64,000 nucleotides of DNA. Source: Bacillota bacterium (GTDB lineage Bacteria > Bacillota > Clostridia > Peptostreptococcales > Anaerovoracaceae). Each line of letters begins with the position of its first letter. The first letter of the stretch is position 1. Where the stretch lies: assembly GCA_029101005.1 (NCBI GenBank), contig JAQXQE010000006.1, positions 114,483 to 178,482 of the forward strand, read 5' to 3'. Both the position numbers and the translations under genes were made by a program. Of the stretch, positions 19,084-26,502 are shown in pieces. The notes below the pieces were generated by a model. That model did no database searches and was not told where the DNA came from. It was given only the letters and a program-made list of their open reading frames with translations.

Positions 19084-19112
19084 AAAATCCCAGCGCTCGC
19101 CGCTGGGATTTT
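19084..19112 (+). terminator. Terminator of the mnmA-hydrogenase-phosphatase operon
   Basis: 12-bp perfect stem AAAATCCCAGCG / CGCTGGGATTTT with a 5-nt loop, 17 bp after the stop. Confidence 0.92.
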
Positions 19113-19170
19113 GTGTTTGTTGTATTGGTGTCTGCGCTTGTACTTGCGCGCGCTTTTGCCGCATGGGACC

Positions 19171-19216
19171 AAATCTAGGACGATTCTCTGTACAAATGCG
19201 CTTCTGTCCTAGATTT
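19171..19216. repeat. 11-bp perfect inverted repeat in intergenic region
   Basis: AAATCTAGGAC / GTCCTAGATTT with a 24-nt loop, between the phosphatase terminator and the small ORF. There is no T run on either side, so it may be an RNA hairpin or protein site rather than a plain terminator. Confidence 0.5.
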
Positions 19217-19228
19217 CGCAATTCTTAT

Positions 19229-19297
19229 CTATCTTCTTCTCAAAAACTTCGCCTTGCGATTGAGCTCCTGTTTGGTCAATTTGCGTTGCTTTGCCAT
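19229..19297 (-). CDS. Candidate 22-residue basic small protein
   Basis: ATG at 19297 with GGAG/GAGG just upstream, reading MAKQRKLTKQELNRK and ending in FLRRR-TAG. It has ten or more Lys/Arg in 22 residues. It starts 10 bp after the trmO stop and is probably co-transcribed with it. It is too short for the ORF track. A nucleic-acid- or ribosome-binding role is possible; I do not recognise it. The good ribosome binding site is the main support. Confidence 0.45.
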   Translation of the reverse strand: MAKQRKLTKQELNRKAKFLRRR

Positions 19298-19307
19298 ACC
19301 TCAACTC

Positions 19308-19982
19308 CTATTCCACAACATCGACACTCATTACCACAGCTTCGCGCCCGCACACTTTGAATCTGATATTGTAATTCTTGTATCTCATACCGTATTCACG
19401 CTCATCGTCCTGATAGCGTGGTCTTGGGTCGCAGGCAATGAGTTCGCAGATTGCATCATTATCCTCTACAGGAAGATCGCATTCTGCTGTCACATCAAGT
19501 CTGTCATCTCCTATTGTGTCCACGAAACCGCAGACAGCATTTGGTCTGCAGTCTCCAGCGATTACATATGGCTTTATATCATATATCGGAGTTCCATCTA
19601 GAATATCCGCTCCGCTGACAATGATTTCAGGACCGTTCTCAGTCATCTCTATGCTCACGAGCTTCAGGCAACTCAATCCGATTGCATTCGGGTGCCACGG
19701 CGATCTGCTCGCAAAAACCCCTACTCTGGTGTTACCCCCGAGGCGTGGCGGTCTCACCGTAGGTGAGAACTTTTCCAGCATATCGAGTGCACCAGAAACC
19801 TGCCAGAGCACCCAGATATGCGAGAAACCCTCGAGGCCACGTACCGCATTGGGGTCGTTCCACGGTTCATCGAGCACTATGCGACCTGCAGTTTCAACAA
19901 TGCCAGCCTGCCTTGGAATGCCGAATTTCTCGGGATAGCATGTATGTATTCTTCCTATTGGTCTGATGCTGACTGCTTCCAT
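19308..19982 (-). CDS. trmO: TrmO/TsaA-family tRNA (t6A37) methyltransferase
   Basis: 224 residues. The N-terminal TsaA/YaeB beta-barrel domain shows PIGRIHTCYPEKFGIPRQ, LEGFSHIWVLW, PPRLGGNTRVGVFASRSPWHPN and GTPIYDIKPY, the family signatures. It uses S-adenosylmethionine to N6-methylate the threonylcarbamoyl group on A37 of Thr tRNAs. GGAGG lies 6 nt before the ATG. A small basic ORF follows within 10 bp. Confidence 0.92.
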   Translation of the reverse strand: MEAVSIRPIGRIHTCYPEKFGIPRQAGIVETAGRIVLDEPWNDPNAVRGLEGFSHIWVLWQVSGALDMLEKFSPTVRPPRLGGNTRVGVFASRSPWHPNAIGLSCLKLVSIEMTENGPEIIVSGADILDGTPIYDIKPYVIAGDCRPNAVCGFVDTIGDDRLDVTAECDLPVEDNDAICELIACDPRPRYQDDEREYGMRYKNYNIRFKVCGREAVVMSVDVVE

Positions 19983-20005
19983 TTCAGCCCTCCTTATAGA
20001 ATGAA

Positions 20006-20029
20006 GCCCCTGTCCATTCGAACAGGGGC
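20006..20029 (-). terminator. Hairpin after the YgjV-like gene
   Basis: GCCCCTGT / ACAGGGGC stem with an 8-nt loop and a weak T-rich tail on the minus strand, immediately downstream of the gene ending at 20038. Confidence 0.65.
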
Positions 20030-20037
20030 AGTTATAC

Positions 20038-20565
20038 TTAATCTTCTACTCTATCAAGTTCCTTCCAGCCGAAGCGGATAATCGAGATGATCATCGAGAG
20101 CTCACTCACGACCTCATCGAGAATGCCAGCCCAGGAACCAACAATCACATTATACACTATCCAAAGCGGTGAATTAATGAAAATTCCGGCAATTCTGATC
20201 TTGCGCGCGTTCTTCGTGTATCCCGCAATCGTCGATGCTAGATTTGCCACTATCGGCAGAATGGATATCCAGCTCTCCCATGTGAGTGCAAGCACCACAA
20301 GTTGCATCGCACAGATGCAAGCGCACATTCGCCAGCTCTTAAGCTTCTCATTCGAGCTTCCGAGGCAGAACGAACGGAACGCATTGAGCATATAGCTCAT
20401 GCCTCCAGTCATCGCACCGAGTAGCAATAGATGCACGATGTAGCACACATACGACAGGAACTGCACCCTGAACAGATTCTTGTTGCTTCTGCATTGGAAC
20501 GAGAGGAAGAACACAATCGTTCCCGCGAAGCCAATGGCTTGAATCAGTAGATAGCTTAAAGTCAT
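20038..20565 (-). CDS. YgjV-family inner membrane protein
   Basis: 175 residues, about five to six membrane helices. The pattern GFAGTIVFFLSFQCRSNKNLF, then YVCYIVHLLLLGAMTGG and a C-terminal NSPLWIVYNVIVGSWAGILDEVV, matches the bacterial YgjV (Imp-YgjV) membrane family of unknown function. It is a single gene with a hairpin after it. Confidence 0.75.
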   Translation of the reverse strand: MTLSYLLIQAIGFAGTIVFFLSFQCRSNKNLFRVQFLSYVCYIVHLLLLGAMTGGMSYMLNAFRSFCLGSSNEKLKSWRMCACICAMQLVVLALTWESWISILPIVANLASTIAGYTKNARKIRIAGIFINSPLWIVYNVIVGSWAGILDEVVSELSMIISIIRFGWKELDRVED

Positions 20566-20605
20566 CAGTAACTCCAGATTATGGTCTCTCCGCTAAAAGT
20601 ATAGG

Positions 20606-20896
20606 CTATCTGTCGAGGGCTTCCGTAATTGCTTCGATGAGCTTAGGTATCTCGATAGGCTTAGCCAGATAAGCGTTCATACCTGCATTATAAGCGTTCT
20701 GCTTGTCTTCATCAAATGCATTCGCAGTCATAGCGATAATTGGAATCGAAGCCTTGTCAGAATCCGGCAGTCGTCTGATCATCTTGCTCGCCTCATAGCC
20801 GTCCATATTAGGCATCTGGATGTCCATAAGAATCAGGTCATAGTAGCCCGGCTCAGCCTTCTCGAGCATATCGATGCATATCAATGACCTCCTCAT
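20606..20896 (-). pseudogene. Remnant of a hybrid-kinase/response-regulator receiver domain
   Basis: 96 codons. From residue ~9 the sequence YYDLILMDIQMPNMDGYEA, with the phosphoacceptor Asp, then IIAMTANAFDED and YLAKPI matches the second two-thirds of a CheY-like receiver. The first beta strand with the acidic pair is missing, and nothing upstream restores it in any frame I can follow. It looks like the 3' scrap of a deleted hybrid histidine kinase beside the tRNA-Ser integration site. Confidence 0.75.
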
Positions 20897-21053
20897 AAAT
20901 TGTTCTCGGAAGCAACTACATAATCCGCTTCCTATAACAGTCCTTGTTTCTGACGCGGAGACCTATCCTGACGATTGCCGAGCGAAAACATATCCATTAA
21001 CTTGCAAGCCAGCGCTATTTGTGTTATTATCAACAAGCACGTGAATACGATAC

Positions 21054-21141
21054 GGAGGATTGACCGAGTGGCTAAGGAGCCTGATTGGAAATCAGGTAAG
21101 GCGTGACAGCCCCGTGGGTTCGAGTCCCATGTCCTCCGCCA
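21054..21141 (+). tRNA. tRNA-Ser (anticodon GGA), CCA encoded
   Basis: 88 nt. Acceptor stem GGAGGAT / GTCCTCC, D-arm from GACCGAGTGG, anticodon arm CTGATTGGAAATCAG with anticodon GGA, a long variable arm typical of tRNA-Ser, T-arm GGGTTCGAGTCCC, discriminator G and encoded CCA. Its 3' end is the integration target of the downstream element. Confidence 0.97.
21131..21141 (+). repeat. attL core at the 3' end of tRNA-Ser
   Basis: GTCCTCCGCCA, identical to 40383-40393. The tRNA end is kept intact by the element. Confidence 0.88.
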
Positions 21142-21147
21142 GATTTT

Positions 21148-21183
21148 AGGCTCTAGAGAGAAATCTCTGGAGCCTTTGTTTTT
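21148..21183 (+). terminator. Element-supplied terminator after tRNA-Ser
   Basis: AGGCTCTAGAGA / TCTCTGGAGCCT with a GAAA loop region and a following T run, only 6 bp after the tRNA. It is inside the element and replaces the displaced native terminator. Confidence 0.8.
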
Positions 21184-21412
21184 AGGGGATTCCTTGAAAT
21201 ATCAACATTTTCATGCTTCTACCAAAACGCACACAGACGCATACAGGGGTCGTACAAACTCACAGTTAAGGCGGTGAGTAAGGCGGCGGGAATGTGCGAA
21301 TCCGAAAATCGCAGTGCAAATTTTTACGAGTATGGCGCTTATTGAAGATGAATTACATGAGTTGTTGGCATATGCTGGCAGCTCATTATTTATTATCAGA
21401 AAGGATTTCATT

Positions 21413-22279
21413 ATGAATAAAGAAGAAAGAAACAGCATTGTGGAACTGCCTATCGATGTAATTGACCAGTTCCCGAAACACCCTTATAAAGTCAAAGATG
21501 ATGACGATATGATCCAACTCATCGAAAGTATCAAGGAGAATGGAGTCATCACACCTATCATCGTAAGGCCAAAGCCTAAAGGCAGGTATGAAATGATATC
21601 CGGTCATAGAAGATTGCAGGCATGCAGACATCTCGGCCATAAGACTGTCAGAGGCCAGGTGTTGGAACTGGATAGAAATGCAGCAACAGTGATGATGGTA
21701 GACAGCAATCTGGCAAGGAGTAACATACTGCCAAGTGAGAAAGCGTTTGCTTATAAGATGAAGCTGGATGCGATGAAGAAACAAGGTAAGCGGACGGATT
21801 TAACTTTGTCTCCTTTGGAGACGAAGTTGAGGTCAGACGAACAGCTTGCTAATGATGTCGGTTATAGCAGAGCTCAGATTCAGAGGTATATACGATTAAC
21901 CAATCTCATCCCCCTACTTCTTCAGATGGTAGATGAGGGCAAGATTGCCATGAGACCAGCAGTAGAGATCTCTTATCTGCCTGACCATCTGCAGGACAAA
22001 CTTGCTGATTGTATCCTCAAAGAAGATGCTACTCCATCACATGATCAGACAATAAGAATGAGAAAGCTATTCAAAGAAGGATTACTAACCGAAGAAGCAA
22101 TAGATAAGATAATGCATGAGTTGAAACCTAACCAGACCAACAGAATATCTCTGCCAGAAGATAAGGTTAAGAAGTTTATGCCTAAGAATATGCCGGTAAG
22201 CAAGCGGGAAGATTATATTCTTAAAGCTTTGGAACATTATGACAAGTATCTGAAGAAACAGAGAGAAAGAGTGAGGTAG
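21413..22279 (+). CDS. ParB/Spo0J-family partition protein
   Basis: 288 residues from the ATG at 21413, which has AAAGGA 7 nt upstream. ParB N-terminal nuclease-like fold with ISGHRRLQACRHLG and LARSNILPSEKAFAYK, then a KorB-like helix-turn-helix (QLANDVGYSRAQIQRYIRL) and a charged C-terminus. In such elements ParB works with ParA in maintenance or regulation. No intact ParA is in this element; a broken one lies in the neighbouring island at 42.1 kb. A 43-codon ORF follows 2 bp later. It resembles the shorter ParB at 34749. Confidence 0.88.
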   Translation: MNKEERNSIVELPIDVIDQFPKHPYKVKDDDDMIQLIESIKENGVITPIIVRPKPKGRYEMISGHRRLQACRHLGHKTVRGQVLELDRNAATVMMVDSNLARSNILPSEKAFAYKMKLDAMKKQGKRTDLTLSPLETKLRSDEQLANDVGYSRAQIQRYIRLTNLIPLLLQMVDEGKIAMRPAVEISYLPDHLQDKLADCILKEDATPSHDQTIRMRKLFKEGLLTEEAIDKIMHELKPNQTNRISLPEDKVKKFMPKNMPVSKREDYILKALEHYDKYLKKQRERVR

Positions 22280-22281
22280 AT

Positions 22282-22413
22282 ATGAAACTGAAACTAACAT
22301 ATGACGAAGTGAGAGTATTAGTATTTGCACTTAATGAACTTAGAAACCAGCTAATTCAGGAGAACAGATATACAGATGCAGTGGATGAACTTCTGATGAA
22401 ACTATGTAAGTGA
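22282..22413 (+). CDS. Conserved 43-residue small protein, copy 1
   Basis: Starts 2 bp after the ParB stop. It reads LTYDEVRVLVFALNELRN..ENRYTDAVDELLMKL. A near-identical protein is encoded at 41444-41587 with different synonymous codons, which is good evidence that it is a real gene. Two amphipathic helices are predicted by eye. The function is unknown; the position behind parB suggests a partition or control accessory. Confidence 0.75.
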   Translation: MKLKLTYDEVRVLVFALNELRNQLIQENRYTDAVDELLMKLCK

Positions 22414-22418
22414 GCATA

Positions 22419-22477
22419 TTCAATTCAGTCATTTTTGCTGAAATGACTGAATTGAAACAAGAAATGACTGAATTAAA
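22419..22477. promoter_or_regulatory. 16-bp perfect inverted repeat plus third direct copy
   Basis: TTCAATTCAGTCATTT, loop TTGCTG, AAATGACTGAATTGAA (22419-22456), then another AAATGACTGAATTAAA at 22462-22477. It may end the parB transcript, or bind the XRE regulator encoded just downstream as a three-half-site operator. Confidence 0.65.
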
Positions 22478-22520
22478 ATACTATAGTTCACAATTAAAAT
22501 GTGCATATGCCAATTTCAAA

Positions 22521-22548
22521 TTGCCAGAATGGGCAAGTGTGTTATAAT
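22521..22548 (+). promoter_or_regulatory. Promoter of the R-M operon with embedded inverted repeat
   Basis: -35 TTGCCA (22521-22526), 16-bp spacer, perfect -10 TATAAT (22543-22548). TTGCC-N6-GGCAA (22521-22536) sits over the -35 and is a likely operator for the XRE protein that follows. Confidence 0.7.
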
Positions 22549-22590
22549 GTTCTATAGTAAAGTGTATTAGAGAACACGAAAGGAAACATT

Positions 22591-22800
22591 ATGGCAGTTA
22601 ATTATAACCCACTCTGGCATTTGCTTATTGAGAAAGGTATGAAGAAAAAAGATCTTCGTGAGCTTGCAGGTATTAGCACAAATACACTTGCTAAGCTTGG
22701 TAAGAATCAGGATGTCAGCACTTCAATCATTGCTAAGATATGCACAGCATTAGACTGCAAGGTTGAAGATGTAATGGAATTTGTTCCAGAGAAAAAGTAA
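22591..22800 (+). CDS. XRE-family regulator (C-protein-like) of the type I R-M operon
   Basis: 69-residue Cro/CI helix-turn-helix protein (KKDLRELAGISTNTLAKLGKN). It lies 16 bp before hsdM, the usual place of a small regulator controlling restriction-modification expression. Palindromes in its own promoter suggest autoregulation (inference). Confidence 0.85.
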   Translation: MAVNYNPLWHLLIEKGMKKKDLRELAGISTNTLAKLGKNQDVSTSIIAKICTALDCKVEDVMEFVPEKK

Positions 22801-22816
22801 TTAAGAGGAGAAAGCA

Positions 22817-24379
22817 ATGGCAGATATTAAGAAAGAACAAGAAAGAGCAGAACTACACCGTACTATATGGAGTATTGCGGATGATTTAAGAGGAAGTGTT
22901 GATGGCTGGGACTTCAAGCACTACGTACTTGGTATGCTCTTTTATAGATATATTTCAGAGAACTTTACAGCATATATCAATGAAGGCGAAGCAGAAGCAG
23001 GAAATGAAGGATTCGACTATGCGAAACTTTCAGACGAAGATGCTGAAGGTGCAAGAGATGAGCTTGTAACTACAAAGGGGTTCTTTATTCCACCTAGCCA
23101 CTTATTCTGGAATGTTAAAGCAAAGGCAGCAAATGATGAGAATCTGAATGAAACTCTTGAAGCTGTTTTCAATGGAATTGAGAACTCTGCAAAGGGTACT
23201 GCATCAGAAAATGATATGGCTGGCCTTTTCGATGATTTTGATGTTAACAGTAATAAGCTGGGCGCTACAGTTGCAAAGAGAAATGAAAAACTGGTTAAGC
23301 TTATCAATGGTGTGGCATCAATGAATCTAGGTAATGTCAAGGATCACGACATTGATGCTTTTGGAGATGCTTATGAATATCTGATGACGATGTATGCTTC
23401 GAATGCAGGTAAGTCAGGTGGTGAGTTTTTCACACCTGCAGATGTATCTGAATTGCTTACAAGACTTGGAACCGTTGGCAAGACAGAAGTAAACAAAGTA
23501 TATGACCCTTGTTGTGGATCTGGCTCACTTCTTCTCAAGGCTGAAAAAGTTCTTGGCAAGGATGCTGTTAGAAATGGATTCTATGGACAGGAAATCAATA
23601 TCACTACATACAATCTGTGCAGGATCAATATGTTCCTTCATGATATTGAACCTGATAAGTTTGATATCGCATGTGAGGATACTCTTATTTCACCTGCGCA
23701 CTGGGATGATGAACCATTTGAACTTATCGTTTCAAATCCCCCTTATTCAATAAAGTGGGCTGGAGATGACAATCCACTTCTTATCAACGACCCTAGATAC
23801 TCTCCTGCGGGAGTGCTGGCACCTAAGAGCAAAGCGGACCTTGCTTTTATCATGCATTCGCTTTCTTGGCTTGCGTCAAACGGATCGGCTGCGATTGTTT
23901 GCTTCCCTGGAATCATGTACAGAGGCGGAGCGGAAAAGAAAATCAGGAAATATCTGATTGATAATAACTACATTGACTGCGTTATTCAGCTTCCAAGTAA
24001 TCTTTTCTTTGGAACCTCTATCGCTACATGCATTATGATTATAAAGAAGAATAAGGCTGATAATAAGACTCTGTTCATTGATGCTACAAATGAATGCATC
24101 AAGATTACAAACAACAACAAGCTTACTCAGGAGAATATGGATAGAATCGTTGGGACTTATGCAAGTCGCCTGGAAGACGACCATTTCTCGCACCTGGCAA
24201 GTTATGATGAGATAGAAGAAAACGATTACAATCTGTCTGTATCTACTTATGTTGAAGCTGAGGATACAAGAGAGAAGATCGATATTGTAGAGCTTAACGC
24301 ACAGATTGCAGCAATCGTAAAGAAAGAAGATGAACTCCGTAAGGCAATCGATGAGATCATCGCAGAAATCGAGGAATAG
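22817..24379 (+). CDS. hsdM: Type I restriction-modification methyltransferase subunit
   Basis: 520 residues. N-terminal HsdM helical domain (LRGSVDGWDFKHYVLGMLFYRY), SAM-binding motif DPCCGSGSLL at ~228, and catalytic NPPY at ~306 (VSNPPYSIKW), the gamma-class N6-adenine methylase signature. With HsdS it methylates the recognition site; with HsdR it forms the restriction complex. GAGGAG lies 7 nt before the ATG. Confidence 0.96.
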   Translation: MADIKKEQERAELHRTIWSIADDLRGSVDGWDFKHYVLGMLFYRYISENFTAYINEGEAEAGNEGFDYAKLSDEDAEGARDELVTTKGFFIPPSHLFWNVKAKAANDENLNETLEAVFNGIENSAKGTASENDMAGLFDDFDVNSNKLGATVAKRNEKLVKLINGVASMNLGNVKDHDIDAFGDAYEYLMTMYASNAGKSGGEFFTPADVSELLTRLGTVGKTEVNKVYDPCCGSGSLLLKAEKVLGKDAVRNGFYGQEINITTYNLCRINMFLHDIEPDKFDIACEDTLISPAHWDDEPFELIVSNPPYSIKWAGDDNPLLINDPRYSPAGVLAPKSKADLAFIMHSLSWLASNGSAAIVCFPGIMYRGGAEKKIRKYLIDNNYIDCVIQLPSNLFFGTSIATCIMIIKKNKADNKTLFIDATNECIKITNNNKLTQENMDRIVGTYASRLEDDHFSHLASYDEIEENDYNLSVSTYVEAEDTREKIDIVELNAQIAAIVKKEDELRKAIDEIIAEIEE

Positions 24380-24382
24380 AGT

Positions 24383-25564
24383 ATGAGTAGATTAGATGAA
24401 CTGATTAAGGAACTCTGTCCAGAAGGAGTGGAGAAGAAAAGAATAGGCGATTTGTGCGAGATAAAACGTGGACGAGTAATGTCAAAAGACTATATTGCTA
24501 ATAATGCTGGGGAGTATCCAGTGTTCTCTTCTCAAACCGAAAATAATGGGGAGTTAGGTAGGATTAGCACATATGATTTTGAAGGCGAATACCTCACATG
24601 GACTACAGATGGTGCAAATGCTGGAACTGTTTTTTATAGAAAAGGACAATTCAGTGTAACAAATGTTTGCGGTCTACTTAATGCAAAATCTGAAATTATC
24701 CTAACAAAGTATCTATTTTATGCTTTAAGCATTGAAGCTCCTAAATATGTAAGTAGTGGAATGGGAAATCCAAAGCTTATGAGCAATGTGATGGCTAGGA
24801 TAAAGGTACATGTCCCACCACTTCCAGTGCAGGAAGAAATAGTAAAAATACTTGACAAATTCACGGATTATGTTACTGAGCTACAGGCTGAGCTACAGGC
24901 TGAGCTACAGGCTCGTAAACTACAGTATCAGCATTACTTAGATGCTTTCTATGACACCGAAAAGTATGAGATTATTCCGTTGGCATCTTTAGGTTCATTA
25001 ACAAGAGGAAAGAGGTTTGTACATGCAGATGCTACTGATAGTGGTGTTCCATGTGTTCACTACGGTGAACTGTATACATATTATGGAAGCCATGCAGATG
25101 CAGTAAAATCTCATATCCGCGAGGATTTACGACCTAAAATGAGATATGCAGACCCTGGAGATGTAATAATTGTTGGTGCGGGAGAGAATAATATAGATAT
25201 CGGGGTTGGCTTGTCGTGGGGAGGAAAAGAGCCTGTTGCCGTGCATGATGCCTGTTACACTCTGAAACATTCTCAGAATAGCCGATATATTTCATACTAC
25301 TTAAGATCATCGTATTATCATAACCAAATAAAACGTTGGGTATCTGAAGGAAAGATATGTTCTATTTCTGCTCAAAGTTTAGGAAAAGCGCTTATCCCTA
25401 TTCCCCCTATTGATGAACAAAATAGGATTGCAGAAATTTTAAGTGGCTTCGAGGAGTTGTGTAATGATATAGTATCTGGACTGCCAGCTGAAATCGAAGC
25501 GCGCCAGAAGCAATACGAATACTATAGAGATAAACTGCTTTCATTCAAGGAGATTGAATCATGA
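24383..25564 (+). CDS. hsdS: Type I R-M specificity subunit
   Basis: 393 residues with two target-recognition domains: TRD1 ~15-150 and TRD2 ~195-350. The central conserved helix contains three perfect ELQA repeats, encoded by three identical 12-bp units, and the second conserved helix is LPAEIEARQKQYEYYRDKL. Changing the repeat number is known in other HsdS proteins to change the spacing of the bipartite target. The ATG is 3 bp after the hsdM stop, and the 3' end overlaps the next gene by 4 bp. Confidence 0.95.
   Translation: MSRLDELIKELCPEGVEKKRIGDLCEIKRGRVMSKDYIANNAGEYPVFSSQTENNGELGRISTYDFEGEYLTWTTDGANAGTVFYRKGQFSVTNVCGLLNAKSEIILTKYLFYALSIEAPKYVSSGMGNPKLMSNVMARIKVHVPPLPVQEEIVKILDKFTDYVTELQAELQAELQARKLQYQHYLDAFYDTEKYEIIPLASLGSLTRGKRFVHADATDSGVPCVHYGELYTYYGSHADAVKSHIREDLRPKMRYADPGDVIIVGAGENNIDIGVGLSWGGKEPVAVHDACYTLKHSQNSRYISYYLRSSYYHNQIKRWVSEGKICSISAQSLGKALIPIPPIDEQNRIAEILSGFEELCNDIVSGLPAEIEARQKQYEYYRDKLLSFKEIES
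24878..24913 (+). repeat. Three tandem 12-bp repeats in hsdS
   Basis: GAGCTACAGGCT repeated three times without error, in frame. This is a slippage-prone site that would add or remove four residues between the two recognition domains. Confidence 0.95.
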
Positions 25565-26487
25565 AACTAGGAAAGCTTAAAGAAGTAGATATTAGGAGCG
25601 TGTGGGCGCATGAACAATATGATTTCTCTAAATGGTTAGCGTCAGAAGAGAACATCAAAGAACTAAGTGATACATTGAACCTTTCATTAACTGACATTGA
25701 GACAGAGAAATTCGTAGGTTCATATCGTTGCGATATCATTTGTAAAGATGAGCTAACTGGTAAGAATGTACTTATTGAAAATCAGCTTGAGCAGACAAAC
25801 CACGATCATCTAGGAAAGATTATCACATATGCTTCGGGTTTGGATGCAAGTGTTATTGTTTGGATAGTTGCCAATGCTCGTCCAGAACATGCTAGCGCCA
25901 TTGAATGGCTAAATAAAAACACTACTGATGATGTGGCGTTCTTTCTCATAGAAGTCCATGCATACACCATTGGAGATTCTAGTCCGGCTCCAATGTTCAA
26001 AATAATTGAGCAGCCTAATGATTTTGCAAAAACAACAAAGTCACTGGCAAGTAAGGGGAATCTAAGCGAATCACAAATGTGTCGTCTTGAATTCTGGAAT
26101 ATGTTTAATGATGTTCTGGAAGAAAAAGGTAAGCCATTCAACAAACATAAAGCATCTACAGACCATTGGTACACAGTGGCAGTAGGTTCATCACAGTGCA
26201 GTATTTCAATTGATCTGGTAAACAAAGAACACAAAATCCGTGTAGGCTTATGGATCAATGATAACAAGGATATGTTTGACAGTATGTATTCTTACAAAGC
26301 AGAGATTGAAGCTGCTGCGGGTCAATCCTTAGATTGGTTTAGATTGGATGATAAAAAGGCATCTATTATTTCGCTGGATATCAAAGGATTAAACTTCAAG
26401 AAAAAAGATAATTATCCAGAACTAATGGATACAGTGATAGATAAGGTTGTTATTTTAAGAAATGCTATTAAACCTTATATAGGATAG
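25561..26487 (+). CDS. DUF4268-type protein within the R-M operon
   Basis: 308 residues. The first ~110 residues have a nuclease-like pattern (VGSYRCDIICKDE, then NVLIENQLEQTNHDHLGKIITYASGLDASVIVWI) resembling a PD-(D/E)XK fold with D..E-x-Q. The second half, EFWNMFNDVLEEKGKPF.., is the DUF4268 region. It overlaps hsdS by ATGA, so it is translated with the R-M genes. It could be an accessory nuclease or an independent defence effector; the function is not established. Confidence 0.8.
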   Translation: MKLGKLKEVDIRSVWAHEQYDFSKWLASEENIKELSDTLNLSLTDIETEKFVGSYRCDIICKDELTGKNVLIENQLEQTNHDHLGKIITYASGLDASVIVWIVANARPEHASAIEWLNKNTTDDVAFFLIEVHAYTIGDSSPAPMFKIIEQPNDFAKTTKSLASKGNLSESQMCRLEFWNMFNDVLEEKGKPFNKHKASTDHWYTVAVGSSQCSISIDLVNKEHKIRVGLWINDNKDMFDSMYSYKAEIEAAAGQSLDWFRLDDKKASIISLDIKGLNFKKKDNYPELMDTVIDKVVILRNAIKPYIG

Positions 26488-26502
26488 CATAGGAGGAAAA
26501 CC

